From assembly GCF_005780165.1 (NCBI RefSeq), contig NZ_VAUV01000019.1, positions 1 through 64,000 on the forward strand: a stretch of DNA of 64,000 nt, in the 5' to 3' direction. Position 1 is the stretch's first letter. Every line of letters begins with the position of its first letter. Below, piece by piece: positions 17,674 through 26,256 of the stretch. The stretch is from Phragmitibacter flavus. Its GTDB lineage: Bacteria > Verrucomicrobiota > Verrucomicrobiia > Verrucomicrobiales > Verrucomicrobiaceae. The notes beneath the pieces were generated by a model. The model searched no databases. It saw only the letters and a list, made by a program, of their open reading frames with translations, and had not been told where the DNA came from. Position numbers and translations under genes: made by a program.

Positions 17674-19743
17674 ATGAAAACTGTTCTGCTGCTTTGCATT
17701 GCATTCGCCTTTCTGCCCACCTTACTTCCTGCCCAGTCGATTCCTGGTGTGTTAATGGAAATGGACATCATTGAATCCAAGATGTCTACTGGTGATAAAG
17801 GACATCTTGGACGTATTCGTGTTGATTCAGTTGACTCCTCTGACATCCTGCAAGTCACTTGGAATTATGAAGCTGGCGGCGAAAATAAAGGTTATGCATT
17901 GATGCTTGATGGACGGCTTGCCATTTTCACTGGGCCTGCCTTGGAAACGCTTTCTATTTACAAGAGGGATAAGAAGGGGAATCATTTCATTGGTCGCAGA
18001 GCGGAATTTTTTGCCAATCCACCCAAAGTCAAAAAGCTCAAACTTACGCCAGAACCTTTCGTGCCCGAATACAAAAGCAGCGAACTTATGCGCTTTGTGC
18101 TCGACATCAATCTGGAGACTGGCTTCGGGGAGGCCATTGAACTGTTGGGAAACGAGCGAGTTGGACGGCTCATTGAAGATGAAGATTATTTGGTGAGTGC
18201 CACCATCAAGCCCCGCAGTTCCGGTGTGCTTTTGTTGTTAACTCCTTCGCCAGATGGAAAGAGTGCGCGCGTGCAATGGCACATGCTTCACAGCCCTGTC
18301 TCCGGCAGCTATGTATGCAACATCACAAGTTTGCCCGGTGGTGTCGATTCATTGTTCGCAGTCCGTCTTAGTTCCTCTGCGGGAATTTTTATTCCAGATG
18401 ACGTGGCTACTGAAAAAACTGTGCAGACGCCCGAATCTGATATGATTCAAGCGGACCTGATTTTTGAACAATCCCTTAAGCTCGTGCAAGAAGGCAAAGC
18501 GGAGGACGCCATCAAGGGATTTACTCGTGCGCTTAAAGTCTATCCTGATCACATCAAATCTTTGGGCGCGCGAGGCGGGATGAAAGTTGATATGGGCGAT
18601 CATAGTGGCGCGATTGCAGATTTTGAGAAACTGCTTCCCGGAAAACATCTCAACGCTTCCCTGTGGCGGGCACGAGGAATGGCCTACGAACGCGCAGGAT
18701 GCCCGCGCTTCGCCATTCATTGCTATCATCGAGCGATCTCGCAAGATCCGAACTTCGGGAGAGCGTTCGCGAGTTTAGGCTTGATCCACGTCAATCTTGG
18801 ACAGCCAGCCAAAGCCATTGAATACATTGATCGCTATATCGAACTCACGCCCAAAGGGATTGACATTTACCAATATCGCGCGGTTTCTTTGGCCCAATTG
18901 GGGCGTCACAAGGAGGCATTGGCCGACTTTGATCATTATCTCAAAAGCAATCCCGACAACCTGCATTTTCGTTTCAAACGCGGCACCACCCTGATAGATT
19001 TGCAGCAGTGGAATCAAGCCATCGAAGCTTTTCAAGGTATCATTGCAGCCAATCCTGCCGACGCTGCATTCCACGCTGAAGTCTGGCATCATATTGCCTA
19101 TGTTCAACGTCAGCTCAAGCAATGGGAACTCTCCATTGCAGCCTCCACCCAGGCGGCGGCTCTTAACCCACAGGATCCAGTTTTTGTGCGGGAACGCGGT
19201 ATTACCCACTTCATTTCTGGCAATAGTGAGGCAGCTCTAGCAGATGTTGAGCTTGCCCTAAAGTTGAATCCTTCTGACAAGATGGCACTGTCTTATCGCG
19301 GAAAAATTCGTCTTGTTTTAGGTGAGTGGAAAAACGCTGCCACGGATCTTGAACAAGCTCTGGAAAATGGCATTCCCAAAGGTGGAATACCTCATGCTCC
19401 GCTGCATCTGTGGCTATGCAGGCTTCAGTTGCGCGCCGACCGTGCCGCTGCAGATGATGAACTCATCCGTCATTACCGGACCGGCGGTGCCCCGCTTTCG
19501 CCGTGGTTCATTACTCTCATCGACTACATCACGGGGCATGCCAGCGAGGATCGAGTCGATGCCAGCATTGTTGATGCGACAGACGATTATCCCACCGCAG
19601 TGGTCTGGTTCTATGTTGGGATGGTCAAAGTTCAGGCCCAAGATGCCGCTGGTGCAAAAGCCGATTTTGCCAAGTCTGTTGCTACTGGTCGAACTGATTT
19701 AGCGGAGGTGAAGATTGCCAACATGATCTTGCAAAAGCGCTAG
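17674..19743 (+). CDS. Secreted TPR-repeat protein with N-terminal beta domain
   Basis: 689 residues. Signal peptide MKTVLLLCIAFAFLPTLLPA. Residues about 25-230 hold a strand-rich domain in two halves (LQVTWNYEAGGENKGYAL.LDGRLAIF; VLLLLTPSPDGKSARVQW) shared with the next TPR protein and the two proteins at 22434-25469. Residues about 265-560 contain consecutive 34-residue TPRs (AEDAIKGFTRALKVYPDH, PAKAIEYIDRYIELTPKG, HKEALADFDHYLKSNPDN, WELSIAASTQAAALNPQD). It is probably periplasmic or surface-exposed and binds protein partners. Its codons are balanced or C-rich, unlike its G-rich neighbours. Confidence 0.75.
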   Translation: MKTVLLLCIAFAFLPTLLPAQSIPGVLMEMDIIESKMSTGDKGHLGRIRVDSVDSSDILQVTWNYEAGGENKGYALMLDGRLAIFTGPALETLSIYKRDKKGNHFIGRRAEFFANPPKVKKLKLTPEPFVPEYKSSELMRFVLDINLETGFGEAIELLGNERVGRLIEDEDYLVSATIKPRSSGVLLLLTPSPDGKSARVQWHMLHSPVSGSYVCNITSLPGGVDSLFAVRLSSSAGIFIPDDVATEKTVQTPESDMIQADLIFEQSLKLVQEGKAEDAIKGFTRALKVYPDHIKSLGARGGMKVDMGDHSGAIADFEKLLPGKHLNASLWRARGMAYERAGCPRFAIHCYHRAISQDPNFGRAFASLGLIHVNLGQPAKAIEYIDRYIELTPKGIDIYQYRAVSLAQLGRHKEALADFDHYLKSNPDNLHFRFKRGTTLIDLQQWNQAIEAFQGIIAANPADAAFHAEVWHHIAYVQRQLKQWELSIAASTQAAALNPQDPVFVRERGITHFISGNSEAALADVELALKLNPSDKMALSYRGKIRLVLGEWKNAATDLEQALENGIPKGGIPHAPLHLWLCRLQLRADRAAADDELIRHYRTGGAPLSPWFITLIDYITGHASEDRVDASIVDATDDYPTAVVWFYVGMVKVQAQDAAGAKADFAKSVATGRTDLAEVKIANMILQKR

Positions 19744-19767
19744 TTATAGAAGCATCCCAACAACACG

Positions 19768-20337
19768 ATGAATATGAGCTTGATGATGCTTCAGGAAAAT
19801 TGGTTCCAGCCGCTGTTGGCGAGATACTATTTTAGACGATCTGGCGAGTCTTTGGAGTGGTGGGGGTGGCTAGTCGTGTTGGGCATCGTTGCGTTTTTCC
19901 TCCTGGTGTTTTTTCCGCTGTGCCTGTTGTTGTGGCATTGGATGATGCACCGAATTGGAGGATGGGGGCGGTTGGCTGCGAATTACGGTGCGACTGTTGG
20001 CATTGAAGGCAAGCAGTTCAGGGGGTATGGCTCAGTGGGATTGATGCCGCAGAACTTTCTTTCGTTTACTGCCAATGATGAGGGTTTGCGGATCAAGAGG
20101 TTGCAGTTCTTTGATCGTGTCAACAAGCCGTTGTTTATTCCGTGGAAGGACTTTCATGGGTTACGACCAGGGAAGAGTTATACCAAAGAGACCATGGTGG
20201 TTTTGGACATAGGGCGTCCTGTGGTGGGCAGGTTGTTGTTGCCGGTGCGGGTGCTTCAGCAATCGGCTGGGAAGGTTTTGTTGGTTGAGGCTCCACCGGC
20301 AACGGCTGAAGCGGCTTTTAACAAGGAGATTTCATGA
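19768..20337 (+). CDS. Small membrane protein, paralogue of the gene at 16706-17161
   Basis: 189 residues. A strong hydrophobic span (WLVVLGIVAFFLLVFFPLCL) is followed by W.RLAANYGATVG, a strand region FLSFTANDEGLRIKRLQFFD and the conserved PLFIPWKDFHGL, matching the paralogue three genes upstream. It lies between the two TPR proteins and overlaps the second (ATGATG at 20334), so it is probably coupled to it. Likely inner membrane with a small beta domain. Role unknown. Confidence 0.65.
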   Translation: MNMSLMMLQENWFQPLLARYYFRRSGESLEWWGWLVVLGIVAFFLLVFFPLCLLLWHWMMHRIGGWGRLAANYGATVGIEGKQFRGYGSVGLMPQNFLSFTANDEGLRIKRLQFFDRVNKPLFIPWKDFHGLRPGKSYTKETMVVLDIGRPVVGRLLLPVRVLQQSAGKVLLVEAPPATAEAAFNKEIS

Positions 20338-22388
20338 TGATCATCGATATGAAGAATAAAGTTACAGCCGCAGCTTTTTTAGTTACGGTGATCACTTGTG
20401 CGCTGTCGGGGGATCTTTCGGCCCAGGCGGTGATGGTGTTGAATTCCCCCAAGAGTTTTCGATCTGATGGTGGGGAAGGTGGTGCGAGCACGGTGAGGCT
20501 TGAGGTGACGGGAAAGGATGCGTTGTTGGAGGTAAAGGAAGAGTTTGAAGATGGATCTTCGGTTGATGGGCATGCGATGTTTTCTGGTGGGCGGTTGGCG
20601 ATGGTTTTGGGTGAGGGTGCGGAATATTTGTCGGTTTTTTCAACGGATGAGGGGGCGATGTTTGGGCATTCGTCAGTCATTCAAGCAGCTGCAAAGTTGA
20701 AGAGTGACAGGTTGGAGGCGACATCGGTGGACGAGGAGTTTGTGACGAATGATGGGAGCAGGTTTGTGGTGAAAATGAATAAGAATGAGGGGACGGGTTT
20801 GGTGGTGGCGGTGACGGATGATGAGAAGGTGGGCGTGGCTGTGGTTGATCCTGGTTTTCTGGCGATTGCGTTGGCGGGAGAGGAGGCTGAGGTGAGGCTG
20901 GAGTTGTTGAGTTTTCTGTCTGATGGGAAGTCGATGGTGGGTCGAATGGTGGTGTCAGGTTCTTTGGCGGCGGGGGTGCGTGAGTTACAGGTTACCAGTG
21001 GTTCCAAGGAATTTGTGGCATGGCTTGAAGCGCAGGCGGAGGTTCCGAGGGTGGCGGGGAAGACGGCGATCAAACCTGCGGATGCAGCCGCGAGGAAGGC
21101 GGCGGATGCGCTGTTTGATGGGGCGAGTGAAGCGTATGGAAGGGGTGAGCTGAAGAAGGCATTGGAGGGGTTGGATCGTGCGATTCAACTGGATCCGGGG
21201 TTTGGTGCGGCTTACACGAACCGGGGTGTCATCACGGCGAATCAGGGGGCGGTGGATGAGGCGCTGGGTGACTTTGATCAGGCGGTGCGGTTCAATGCTT
21301 ATGATGTGACGGCTTGGGGGATGCGTGGGTTGATTCATTACAAGGCGAAGCATTTGCGTTTTGCGATTCATTGTTATGATCGTGTGCTGTCGTTGCAGCC
21401 GGAGAATGTCAAGTATCTGGGTAATAGGGCAAAGGCTAGGAGTGAAACGGGGGATTTGAAGGGGTCGTTGGAAGATTATGATCAATACATGGAGTTAGAG
21501 AAGGGCAATGCTGTGGCTTACAATAATCGTGGGTTGGTGAGGTTTGAACTTGGGGATGTGGAGGGGGCGTTGGAAGATTATGCGGTGAGTTTGAAGATGG
21601 ATCCGAAGAGTGCGATGGCGTGGTCGAACAAGGCGGGTGCGCTTCTGGATTTGGGTCGGTATGATGAGGCGGTGGAGGCTTATGGGATGGCGTTGGAGAT
21701 TGATCCCAAACGCAAGGTGGATTTGAAGGGGCGGGCTTCTGTTCAGGAGATCCTGAAAAATTGGGAGGGTGCGATTGGAGACTATGACCGGATTTTGGAG
21801 ATTGATCCACGGGACGCGGAAGCTTTCGATGCGAGGGGCTTTGTGAAGGATTTTGCTGGTGATACGAAGGGAGCGGTGGCGGACTTGACGCTTAGTCTGG
21901 AGATCGATCCAGATAACGAACACGCGTGGTTTAACCGGGGGGCAATTCATCAGCGTGAAGGACGTTGGAAGGAGGCGGCGGATGATTTTAGAAATTGTTT
22001 GAAATCGGGGGATGAATATACCAATTATTCTCAACTCTACCTTTGGTTGTGTCAGGGGAAGATGGGAGAGATGGAGGCGGCGACGAAGGATTTTGAAGCT
22101 TTCCTGCTTTCAATTGAGAAGGGTGGGGAGAATCGGTGGTTTCATCATGTCGCGGGGTTTCTTCTGGGGCGTGTGAACGAGGAGGCTTTGTTTGCGGCTG
22201 TCGACAGGACGGGTGATGAGGATGAGGGGGCGCAGGATTGTGAGGCCTGGTATTATGTGGGTCTGAAGAGGATGGAAGCGGGCGATAAGAAGGGAGCGGT
22301 CGATGCATTTGGCCAGTGTGTGGCAACCGATCTTTGGATTCACCTTGAGTATGCTGCGGCCAAAACCCGGCTTGAGGAACTGCGGTGA
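20334..22388 (+). CDS. Secreted TPR-repeat protein with N-terminal beta domain
   Basis: 684 residues. The N-terminus (MKNKVTAAAFLVTVITCALS after a short MMIID lead, then AQAVMV) is a signal peptide. ATG 20349 may be the true start. Residues about 30-230 form the strand-rich domain shared with the previous TPR protein. Residues about 255-600 are TPR units (LKKALEGLDRAIQLDPGFGA, VDEALGDFDQAVRFNAYD, LKGSLEDYDQYMELEKGN, YDEAVEAYGMALEIDPKR, WEGAIGDYDRILEIDPRDAE). Same architecture as the gene at 17674-19743 but with native G-rich codon use, so the pair are diverged paralogues. Confidence 0.78.
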   Translation: MMIIDMKNKVTAAAFLVTVITCALSGDLSAQAVMVLNSPKSFRSDGGEGGASTVRLEVTGKDALLEVKEEFEDGSSVDGHAMFSGGRLAMVLGEGAEYLSVFSTDEGAMFGHSSVIQAAAKLKSDRLEATSVDEEFVTNDGSRFVVKMNKNEGTGLVVAVTDDEKVGVAVVDPGFLAIALAGEEAEVRLELLSFLSDGKSMVGRMVVSGSLAAGVRELQVTSGSKEFVAWLEAQAEVPRVAGKTAIKPADAAARKAADALFDGASEAYGRGELKKALEGLDRAIQLDPGFGAAYTNRGVITANQGAVDEALGDFDQAVRFNAYDVTAWGMRGLIHYKAKHLRFAIHCYDRVLSLQPENVKYLGNRAKARSETGDLKGSLEDYDQYMELEKGNAVAYNNRGLVRFELGDVEGALEDYAVSLKMDPKSAMAWSNKAGALLDLGRYDEAVEAYGMALEIDPKRKVDLKGRASVQEILKNWEGAIGDYDRILEIDPRDAEAFDARGFVKDFAGDTKGAVADLTLSLEIDPDNEHAWFNRGAIHQREGRWKEAADDFRNCLKSGDEYTNYSQLYLWLCQGKMGEMEAATKDFEAFLLSIEKGGENRWFHHVAGFLLGRVNEEALFAAVDRTGDEDEGAQDCEAWYYVGLKRMEAGDKKGAVDAFGQCVATDLWIHLEYAAAKTRLEELR

Positions 22389-22433
22389 ACCAACTTTAGA
22401 AGTAAACAAACAAGTGACCAAATAAATAACCTT

Positions 22434-23924
22434 ATGAATATAGTAACTTATCTGATCATGGGATTAGTGCTGACGTCTTTTGGTTTGCCAATGATGGCGC
22501 AGTCGGAGACTCGCAAGAGTGAGATTATTGGCGCGGTGGGTGAGCAGGCCGACGATGCGTTGTTTTCGGTCCATCAGGCGGTGAATGCGCTGGCGGATGG
22601 CTGGGTGAACAAGACGTTTGAGGAGAAACAGGCGCTGGAATTGGCGACGAGTTATCGGGGGAGTGCGGAGTTGGTGGATGGGTTGGTGAAGGGGAAATCG
22701 GAGGATGTGAAGCGGACGAGTGGTTTGCTGGTGAAGCAGGCGACGGCTTTGGAGGCGTGGATCAAGATCGGGGATGAGGCGTTGGCGGAGACTTATCGGA
22801 AGTTGAAGGAGCAGGCGGATGCAGCGATGGCGGGTGGTGCGGAAATGGGGCCAGAGATGGGAGCGACGGTGGCGCAGGGGGAAACGATTGAGTTGAAGAT
22901 TGTGAAATCGGTGGCACCGGGTGGGAAGGAGGGAGACTTGGGGACGATGACGGTGACGCGGAAGAGCAAGGAACTGCCGCTGGAGGTCAAATGGGCCTAT
23001 GCCGACGGTGGTTCTGATCAGGGGCTCTGCGTGCCATTCCCGAACAGCGGCGAAATGGCGGTCTTCTACGGTGAGGGTGTGAAGAGCGTCCATATCTTCA
23101 AAATCGATGGCAAAAACATCACCGGTTGCTGGGCCTCCGTCGAAGGCAATCCCAAGATCCGCAGCATCAGGCTCACCCAAGCCGACAATGTCAACGACTA
23201 TGACATTGTTGGGGTTGAGGGAGGAAAATTCTCGGTCATGGCTTTCAAAGGTGGCATGGCCAGTGTCACCTGGAAATTTAAAGGCGGTCTAGAAGTCTCC
23301 GGCATTGGCGTGTGGAAGGGCGACTACCTGGCTGCCATCGATGTCGAACCCAAAGCAAAGGCCGGCGTTTTGCTTTACAGCATGGCTCCCGATGGGAAAA
23401 CGGCCACCTGTCGCTGGATCATGAACGACGTAAGTGGCGTAGGCGAAGAAACCCTTGAAGTTACCGCCATGTCGCCGAATTTCCTCACGGGCGGTGGATC
23501 CCCAACTGTCACAGCGACAGCAGGCAACGTCCGGGATGAAGTCCGCCAGATCGCCGAACAGCTGCGTGAAAACCTGGGCAATGCGGTTCAATACCGGCCC
23601 AGCACCTCGCAGATCAACGCGATCTCTGCCACCCTGAATGATGCCGAATTGCTGCGTGCCTACGTCGAGGAAGTTTATACCCAGATCCCGTCTACAGGCC
23701 CCGCCGCCAAACCCGGCCAGAACGAGATCCTTGTTGAAGGCCCCGACCTTAAAGATCTCCCCGGTGGATATACCCAAAAGATCAAACACTTCCGTCCCGG
23801 CACTGACATCTACCGCTTTAAATATGTTGCCCCAGGCCAGGACATTGGCATGTCTTATGACGGACTTATCAAAGTCAAAGACCAATGGATATTCATTCCG
23901 AAAGCCTGGCGGGCTTTCAAGTAA
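22434..23924 (+). CDS. Secreted two-domain protein, tandem paralogue of the next gene
   Basis: 496 residues. Signal peptide ending LPMMAQSE. Residues about 25-125 are helical (IIGAVGEQADDALFSVHQAV; FEEKQALELATSYRGSAELV). Residues about 150-360 are a two-half beta domain (LPLEVKWAYADGGSDQGLCV, MAVFYGEGVKSVHIFKIDGK, ASVTWKFKGGLEVSGIGVWK, GVLLYSMAPDGKTATCRW), also seen in the TPR proteins. The C-terminus (DIYRFKYVAPG, then MSYDGLIKV..QWIFIPKAWRAF) is conserved with the next gene. Codon style changes from G-rich to C-rich at about 22980 inside the gene. Function unknown. Confidence 0.7.
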   Translation: MNIVTYLIMGLVLTSFGLPMMAQSETRKSEIIGAVGEQADDALFSVHQAVNALADGWVNKTFEEKQALELATSYRGSAELVDGLVKGKSEDVKRTSGLLVKQATALEAWIKIGDEALAETYRKLKEQADAAMAGGAEMGPEMGATVAQGETIELKIVKSVAPGGKEGDLGTMTVTRKSKELPLEVKWAYADGGSDQGLCVPFPNSGEMAVFYGEGVKSVHIFKIDGKNITGCWASVEGNPKIRSIRLTQADNVNDYDIVGVEGGKFSVMAFKGGMASVTWKFKGGLEVSGIGVWKGDYLAAIDVEPKAKAGVLLYSMAPDGKTATCRWIMNDVSGVGEETLEVTAMSPNFLTGGGSPTVTATAGNVRDEVRQIAEQLRENLGNAVQYRPSTSQINAISATLNDAELLRAYVEEVYTQIPSTGPAAKPGQNEILVEGPDLKDLPGGYTQKIKHFRPGTDIYRFKYVAPGQDIGMSYDGLIKVKDQWIFIPKAWRAFK

Positions 23925-23960
23925 ACTACCCAACAACAACCGTTAGAGAAGGACGAAGTT

Positions 23961-25469
23961 ATGAAGAAATTATCGACATGGATGGCAGTGGGACTCGCTA
24001 TGGCGGGAACCAGTCTGAATTTGAACGGTCAGACTGATGAGCGCAAACAGGAGATCGTCAGTGCCGTGGGGGAGCAAGCTGGTGATGCTTTGTTTTCGTT
24101 GCATCAGGCGGTGAATGCGGTGGCGGATGGGTGGGTGAACAAGACGTTTGAAGAAAAGCAGGCGCTGGAGCTGGCGGCAAGTTATCGCGACAGTGCGGAG
24201 TTGGTGGAGCGGTTGGTAAAGGGGAAGTCGGATGAGATGGAGAAGGTGACGGGCTTGCTGGTGAAGCAGGTGACGGCGCTGGAAGCGTGGATCACGATTG
24301 GGGATGATGCGTTAGCGGGAACTTATAAAAAATTAAAGGCTGAAGTGGATGCGGGATTGGCTGGAGGAGGGGGCCTAGGGGCGCAAATGGGGGCGGCTGT
24401 GGCGCAAGGGGAGACCATTGAACTGAAGATTGTGAAGTCGGTGGCGCCGAATGGAAAGGCTGGGCAGCCGGGCACGATGACGGTGACGCGGACGAGCAAG
24501 GAGTTGCCTTTGGAGGTGATGTGGAAGTATGCGAATGGAGGATCGGATCGTGGATTGTGTGTGCCGTTTCCAAGGAGCGGAAAGATGGCGGTGTTTTTTG
24601 GTGAGGGGGTGCATTCGGTTTCGATTTACAAACGCGAGGGCAAATCGGTGACGGGGCGTTGGGTTTCAACAAAGCCGGGATCGACGCTCAAAGACATCAA
24701 GCTGACGCAGGGGGCGAGTAAGTCAGAGTATGACATTGAGGGGGGTGGCAGGATGAAGCTGGATCTGCGCGAGGGAATGATTGCGAATGTGACTTGGGAG
24801 TTTCAGGCGGGGAAGGTGCCGGGGATTGCGGTGGGAGATAATGAATATCTGGCTTTGATCTCGATGGATCCAAAAAAGAAGGCAGGGGTGGCGCTTTACA
24901 CTATGGCAGATGATGCGAAGAGCGCGACGAGCCGGTGGACGATGGCGGGTGCGAATGGTGCGGGTGAGGAGGAGTTGGTGGTGACGGCGATGTCGCCAGG
25001 GTTCTTGTCGGGTCCGCCACCGGCTGCTGCGGCAGGGCCTATGGAAGAGGCACCGGGAGCGGAGGAGGGTTCGGTGGAGGATGAGATCAAGGAGGTCGCG
25101 TTGAAGTTATTGGCGGATATGGGGACTTTGGATGAATTGCGTCCGACGGGTGAGCAGTTGGCGGCGATTGCGGTGAGTGCGGAGGATGCGCAGTTGCTTT
25201 CGGTTTATGTGAAGTCGGTGTATGAAGGGCTGGCTCGCGGTAATCGGGTGGCGGGGGCAAAGCAGACGGAAGTCAAGGTGGGCGGACCGGATTGGAAGGA
25301 TCTGGCGGGGGGTTATTCAGATGTTAGGGATCGATTCAAGCCGGAGGTGAAGATTTATGAGTTCAGTTATGTCGAACCTGGGAATGATGTGGGGATGCGT
25401 TATGATGGATTGATCAAGGTGGAGGGCAAATGGGTGTTCATTCCGAAGGCCTGGCGGGCGTTCCGGTGA
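23961..25469 (+). CDS. Secreted two-domain protein, tandem paralogue of the previous gene
   Basis: 502 residues with signal peptide MKKLSTWMAVGLAMAGTSLN. Domain order is as in the preceding gene: helical N-domain (IVSAVGEQAGDALFSLHQAV), two-half beta domain (LPLEVMWKYANGGSDRGLCV, MAVFFGEGVHSVSIYKREGK), an Ala/Gly/Pro/Glu-rich linker near residue 350, and the conserved C-terminus (MRYDGLIKVEGKWVFIPKAW). G-rich codons throughout, matching the local background. The pair arose by tandem duplication. Each beta half (V.W....G.G......L.V......GV..Y....DGK..G.W) recalls domains often labelled fibronectin-binding-like, but that label gives no certain function. Confidence 0.7.
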   Translation: MKKLSTWMAVGLAMAGTSLNLNGQTDERKQEIVSAVGEQAGDALFSLHQAVNAVADGWVNKTFEEKQALELAASYRDSAELVERLVKGKSDEMEKVTGLLVKQVTALEAWITIGDDALAGTYKKLKAEVDAGLAGGGGLGAQMGAAVAQGETIELKIVKSVAPNGKAGQPGTMTVTRTSKELPLEVMWKYANGGSDRGLCVPFPRSGKMAVFFGEGVHSVSIYKREGKSVTGRWVSTKPGSTLKDIKLTQGASKSEYDIEGGGRMKLDLREGMIANVTWEFQAGKVPGIAVGDNEYLALISMDPKKKAGVALYTMADDAKSATSRWTMAGANGAGEEELVVTAMSPGFLSGPPPAAAAGPMEEAPGAEEGSVEDEIKEVALKLLADMGTLDELRPTGEQLAAIAVSAEDAQLLSVYVKSVYEGLARGNRVAGAKQTEVKVGGPDWKDLAGGYSDVRDRFKPEVKIYEFSYVEPGNDVGMRYDGLIKVEGKWVFIPKAWRAFR

Positions 25470-25502
25470 ATATCTGGCCTGGCGTTTTCGTCTTTGTCTG
25501 AC

Positions 25503-25817
25503 ATGAGACGACTTACTAGCATTTTGTGGTTGCTGATGGTGGGGTTGTGCCTGCCATCAAGCATAGGGGCGGCGGACAAGAAGGTGAACCCGGTGCGGGT
25601 TTATGGTCGCATCAAGATCGTCGAGAGCTTTGCTGATTTTAAGGTGAAGTCGGTCAGCAGTTTTTCGGATTTGCAGGTCAAAGTGGTGACGAGTCTGCCG
25701 GGAGTGGGGGAATGGATGATCGTTGATTCGTTCCCCGATTTTACGGTGAAACTGGTGGACTCGTTCCCGGATTTTACGGTGGAGTTCAAGAACGGGGTGC
25801 CGCGTCCGGCGAAGTGA
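25503..25817 (+). CDS. Secreted repeat protein resembling the 7(1) septoil-knot (DUF6150) family
   Basis: 104 residues from ATG 25503; a TTG at 25494 is a less likely start. Signal peptide LWLLMVGLCLPSSIGAAD. The mature part is six or seven short units of about 11 residues with the pattern V(K)xVxSFxDF: IKIVESFADF, KVKSVSSFSDL, QVKVVTSLPG..GEW, MIVDSFPDF, TVKLVDSFPDF, TVEFKNG. As I recall it, this repeat with one longer central turn is the signature of the septoil-knot family, whose backbone is predicted to form a 7(1) knot. The assignment rests on repeat pattern alone. Cellular role unknown. Confidence 0.6.
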   Translation: MRRLTSILWLLMVGLCLPSSIGAADKKVNPVRVYGRIKIVESFADFKVKSVSSFSDLQVKVVTSLPGVGEWMIVDSFPDFTVKLVDSFPDFTVEFKNGVPRPAK

Positions 25818-25825
25818 GGATAGGG

Positions 25826-26200
25826 TTAGATGAAGTAGTCTTCGGTGATGGAGGCCTGCGCGTTTTCGTTGAGGCGTTTGCAGGCGAACTGGCACATTTC
25901 GTAAACGGAGTCTTCGGAGACTTTGTAGAACACCTGGAGGCCTTCGCGTTCGCGGGTGAGGAGGCCGGCCTGATGGAGAAGTTTGAGGTGTTTGGAGATG
26001 TTGGCCTGGGAGGTGCCGAGGTTGGCGACGAGTTCTCCCACACTGAGTCGGCCACCTCGCAGTTCCTGCAGGATGGAGAGCCGGGTGGCATCGGCAAAGG
26101 CGGAAAAAATCCCGGCGACTTTTTCCAAGGCAGGGCGCGACAGTTTTTGCTTTGGAGGGGGGGATGTGACAACGATGGGAGATTTCTTTATTGACCGCAT
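25826..26200 (-). CDS. ArsR-family repressor of the sulfide/persulfide locus
   Basis: Start chosen at ATG 26200 (MRSIKKSPIVVTSPPP), because the open frame further upstream would run through the operator. The 124 residues hold a winged helix typical of ArsR: FSAFADATRLSILQELRGGR, SVGELVANLGTSQANISKHL, LLHQAGLLTREREGLQVFYK. A C103-x3-C107 pair sits in the last helix (YEMCQFACKRL), a place where thiol-sensing relatives carry reactive cysteines. The second sensor cysteine of BigR/SqrR in the N-terminal region is absent. Divergent from three sulfur-metabolism genes, so it probably represses them until persulfide is present. Confidence 0.85.
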   Translation of the reverse strand: MRSIKKSPIVVTSPPPKQKLSRPALEKVAGIFSAFADATRLSILQELRGGRLSVGELVANLGTSQANISKHLKLLHQAGLLTREREGLQVFYKVSEDSVYEMCQFACKRLNENAQASITEDYFI

Positions 26201-26202
26201 AA

Positions 26203-26218
26203 CTATATAGGAATATAG
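26203..26218. promoter_or_regulatory. Candidate ArsR operator, perfect inverted repeat
   Basis: CTATAT-AGGA-ATATAG is a perfect 6-bp inverted repeat with a 4-base spacer. It lies two bases upstream of the arsR start codon and directly against the -35 element of the divergent rhodanese gene, where a bound repressor would block both promoters. A partly similar AT-rich element (ATTATATAG) occurs just before the start codon of the gene at 26864. Confidence 0.6.
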
Positions 26219-26219
26219 G

Positions 26220-26247
26220 TTTACACTGTAATATTGCAAGCTATACT
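26220..26247 (+). promoter_or_regulatory. Candidate sigma-70-type promoter for the sulfur genes
   Basis: TTTACA at 26220-26225 and TATACT at 26242-26247 are separated by 16 bases. The -10 ends nine bases before the ATG at 26257, so the transcript would be nearly leaderless. That agrees with the absence of a Shine-Dalgarno sequence. Confidence 0.5.
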
Positions 26248-26256
26248 ATCACTGCC

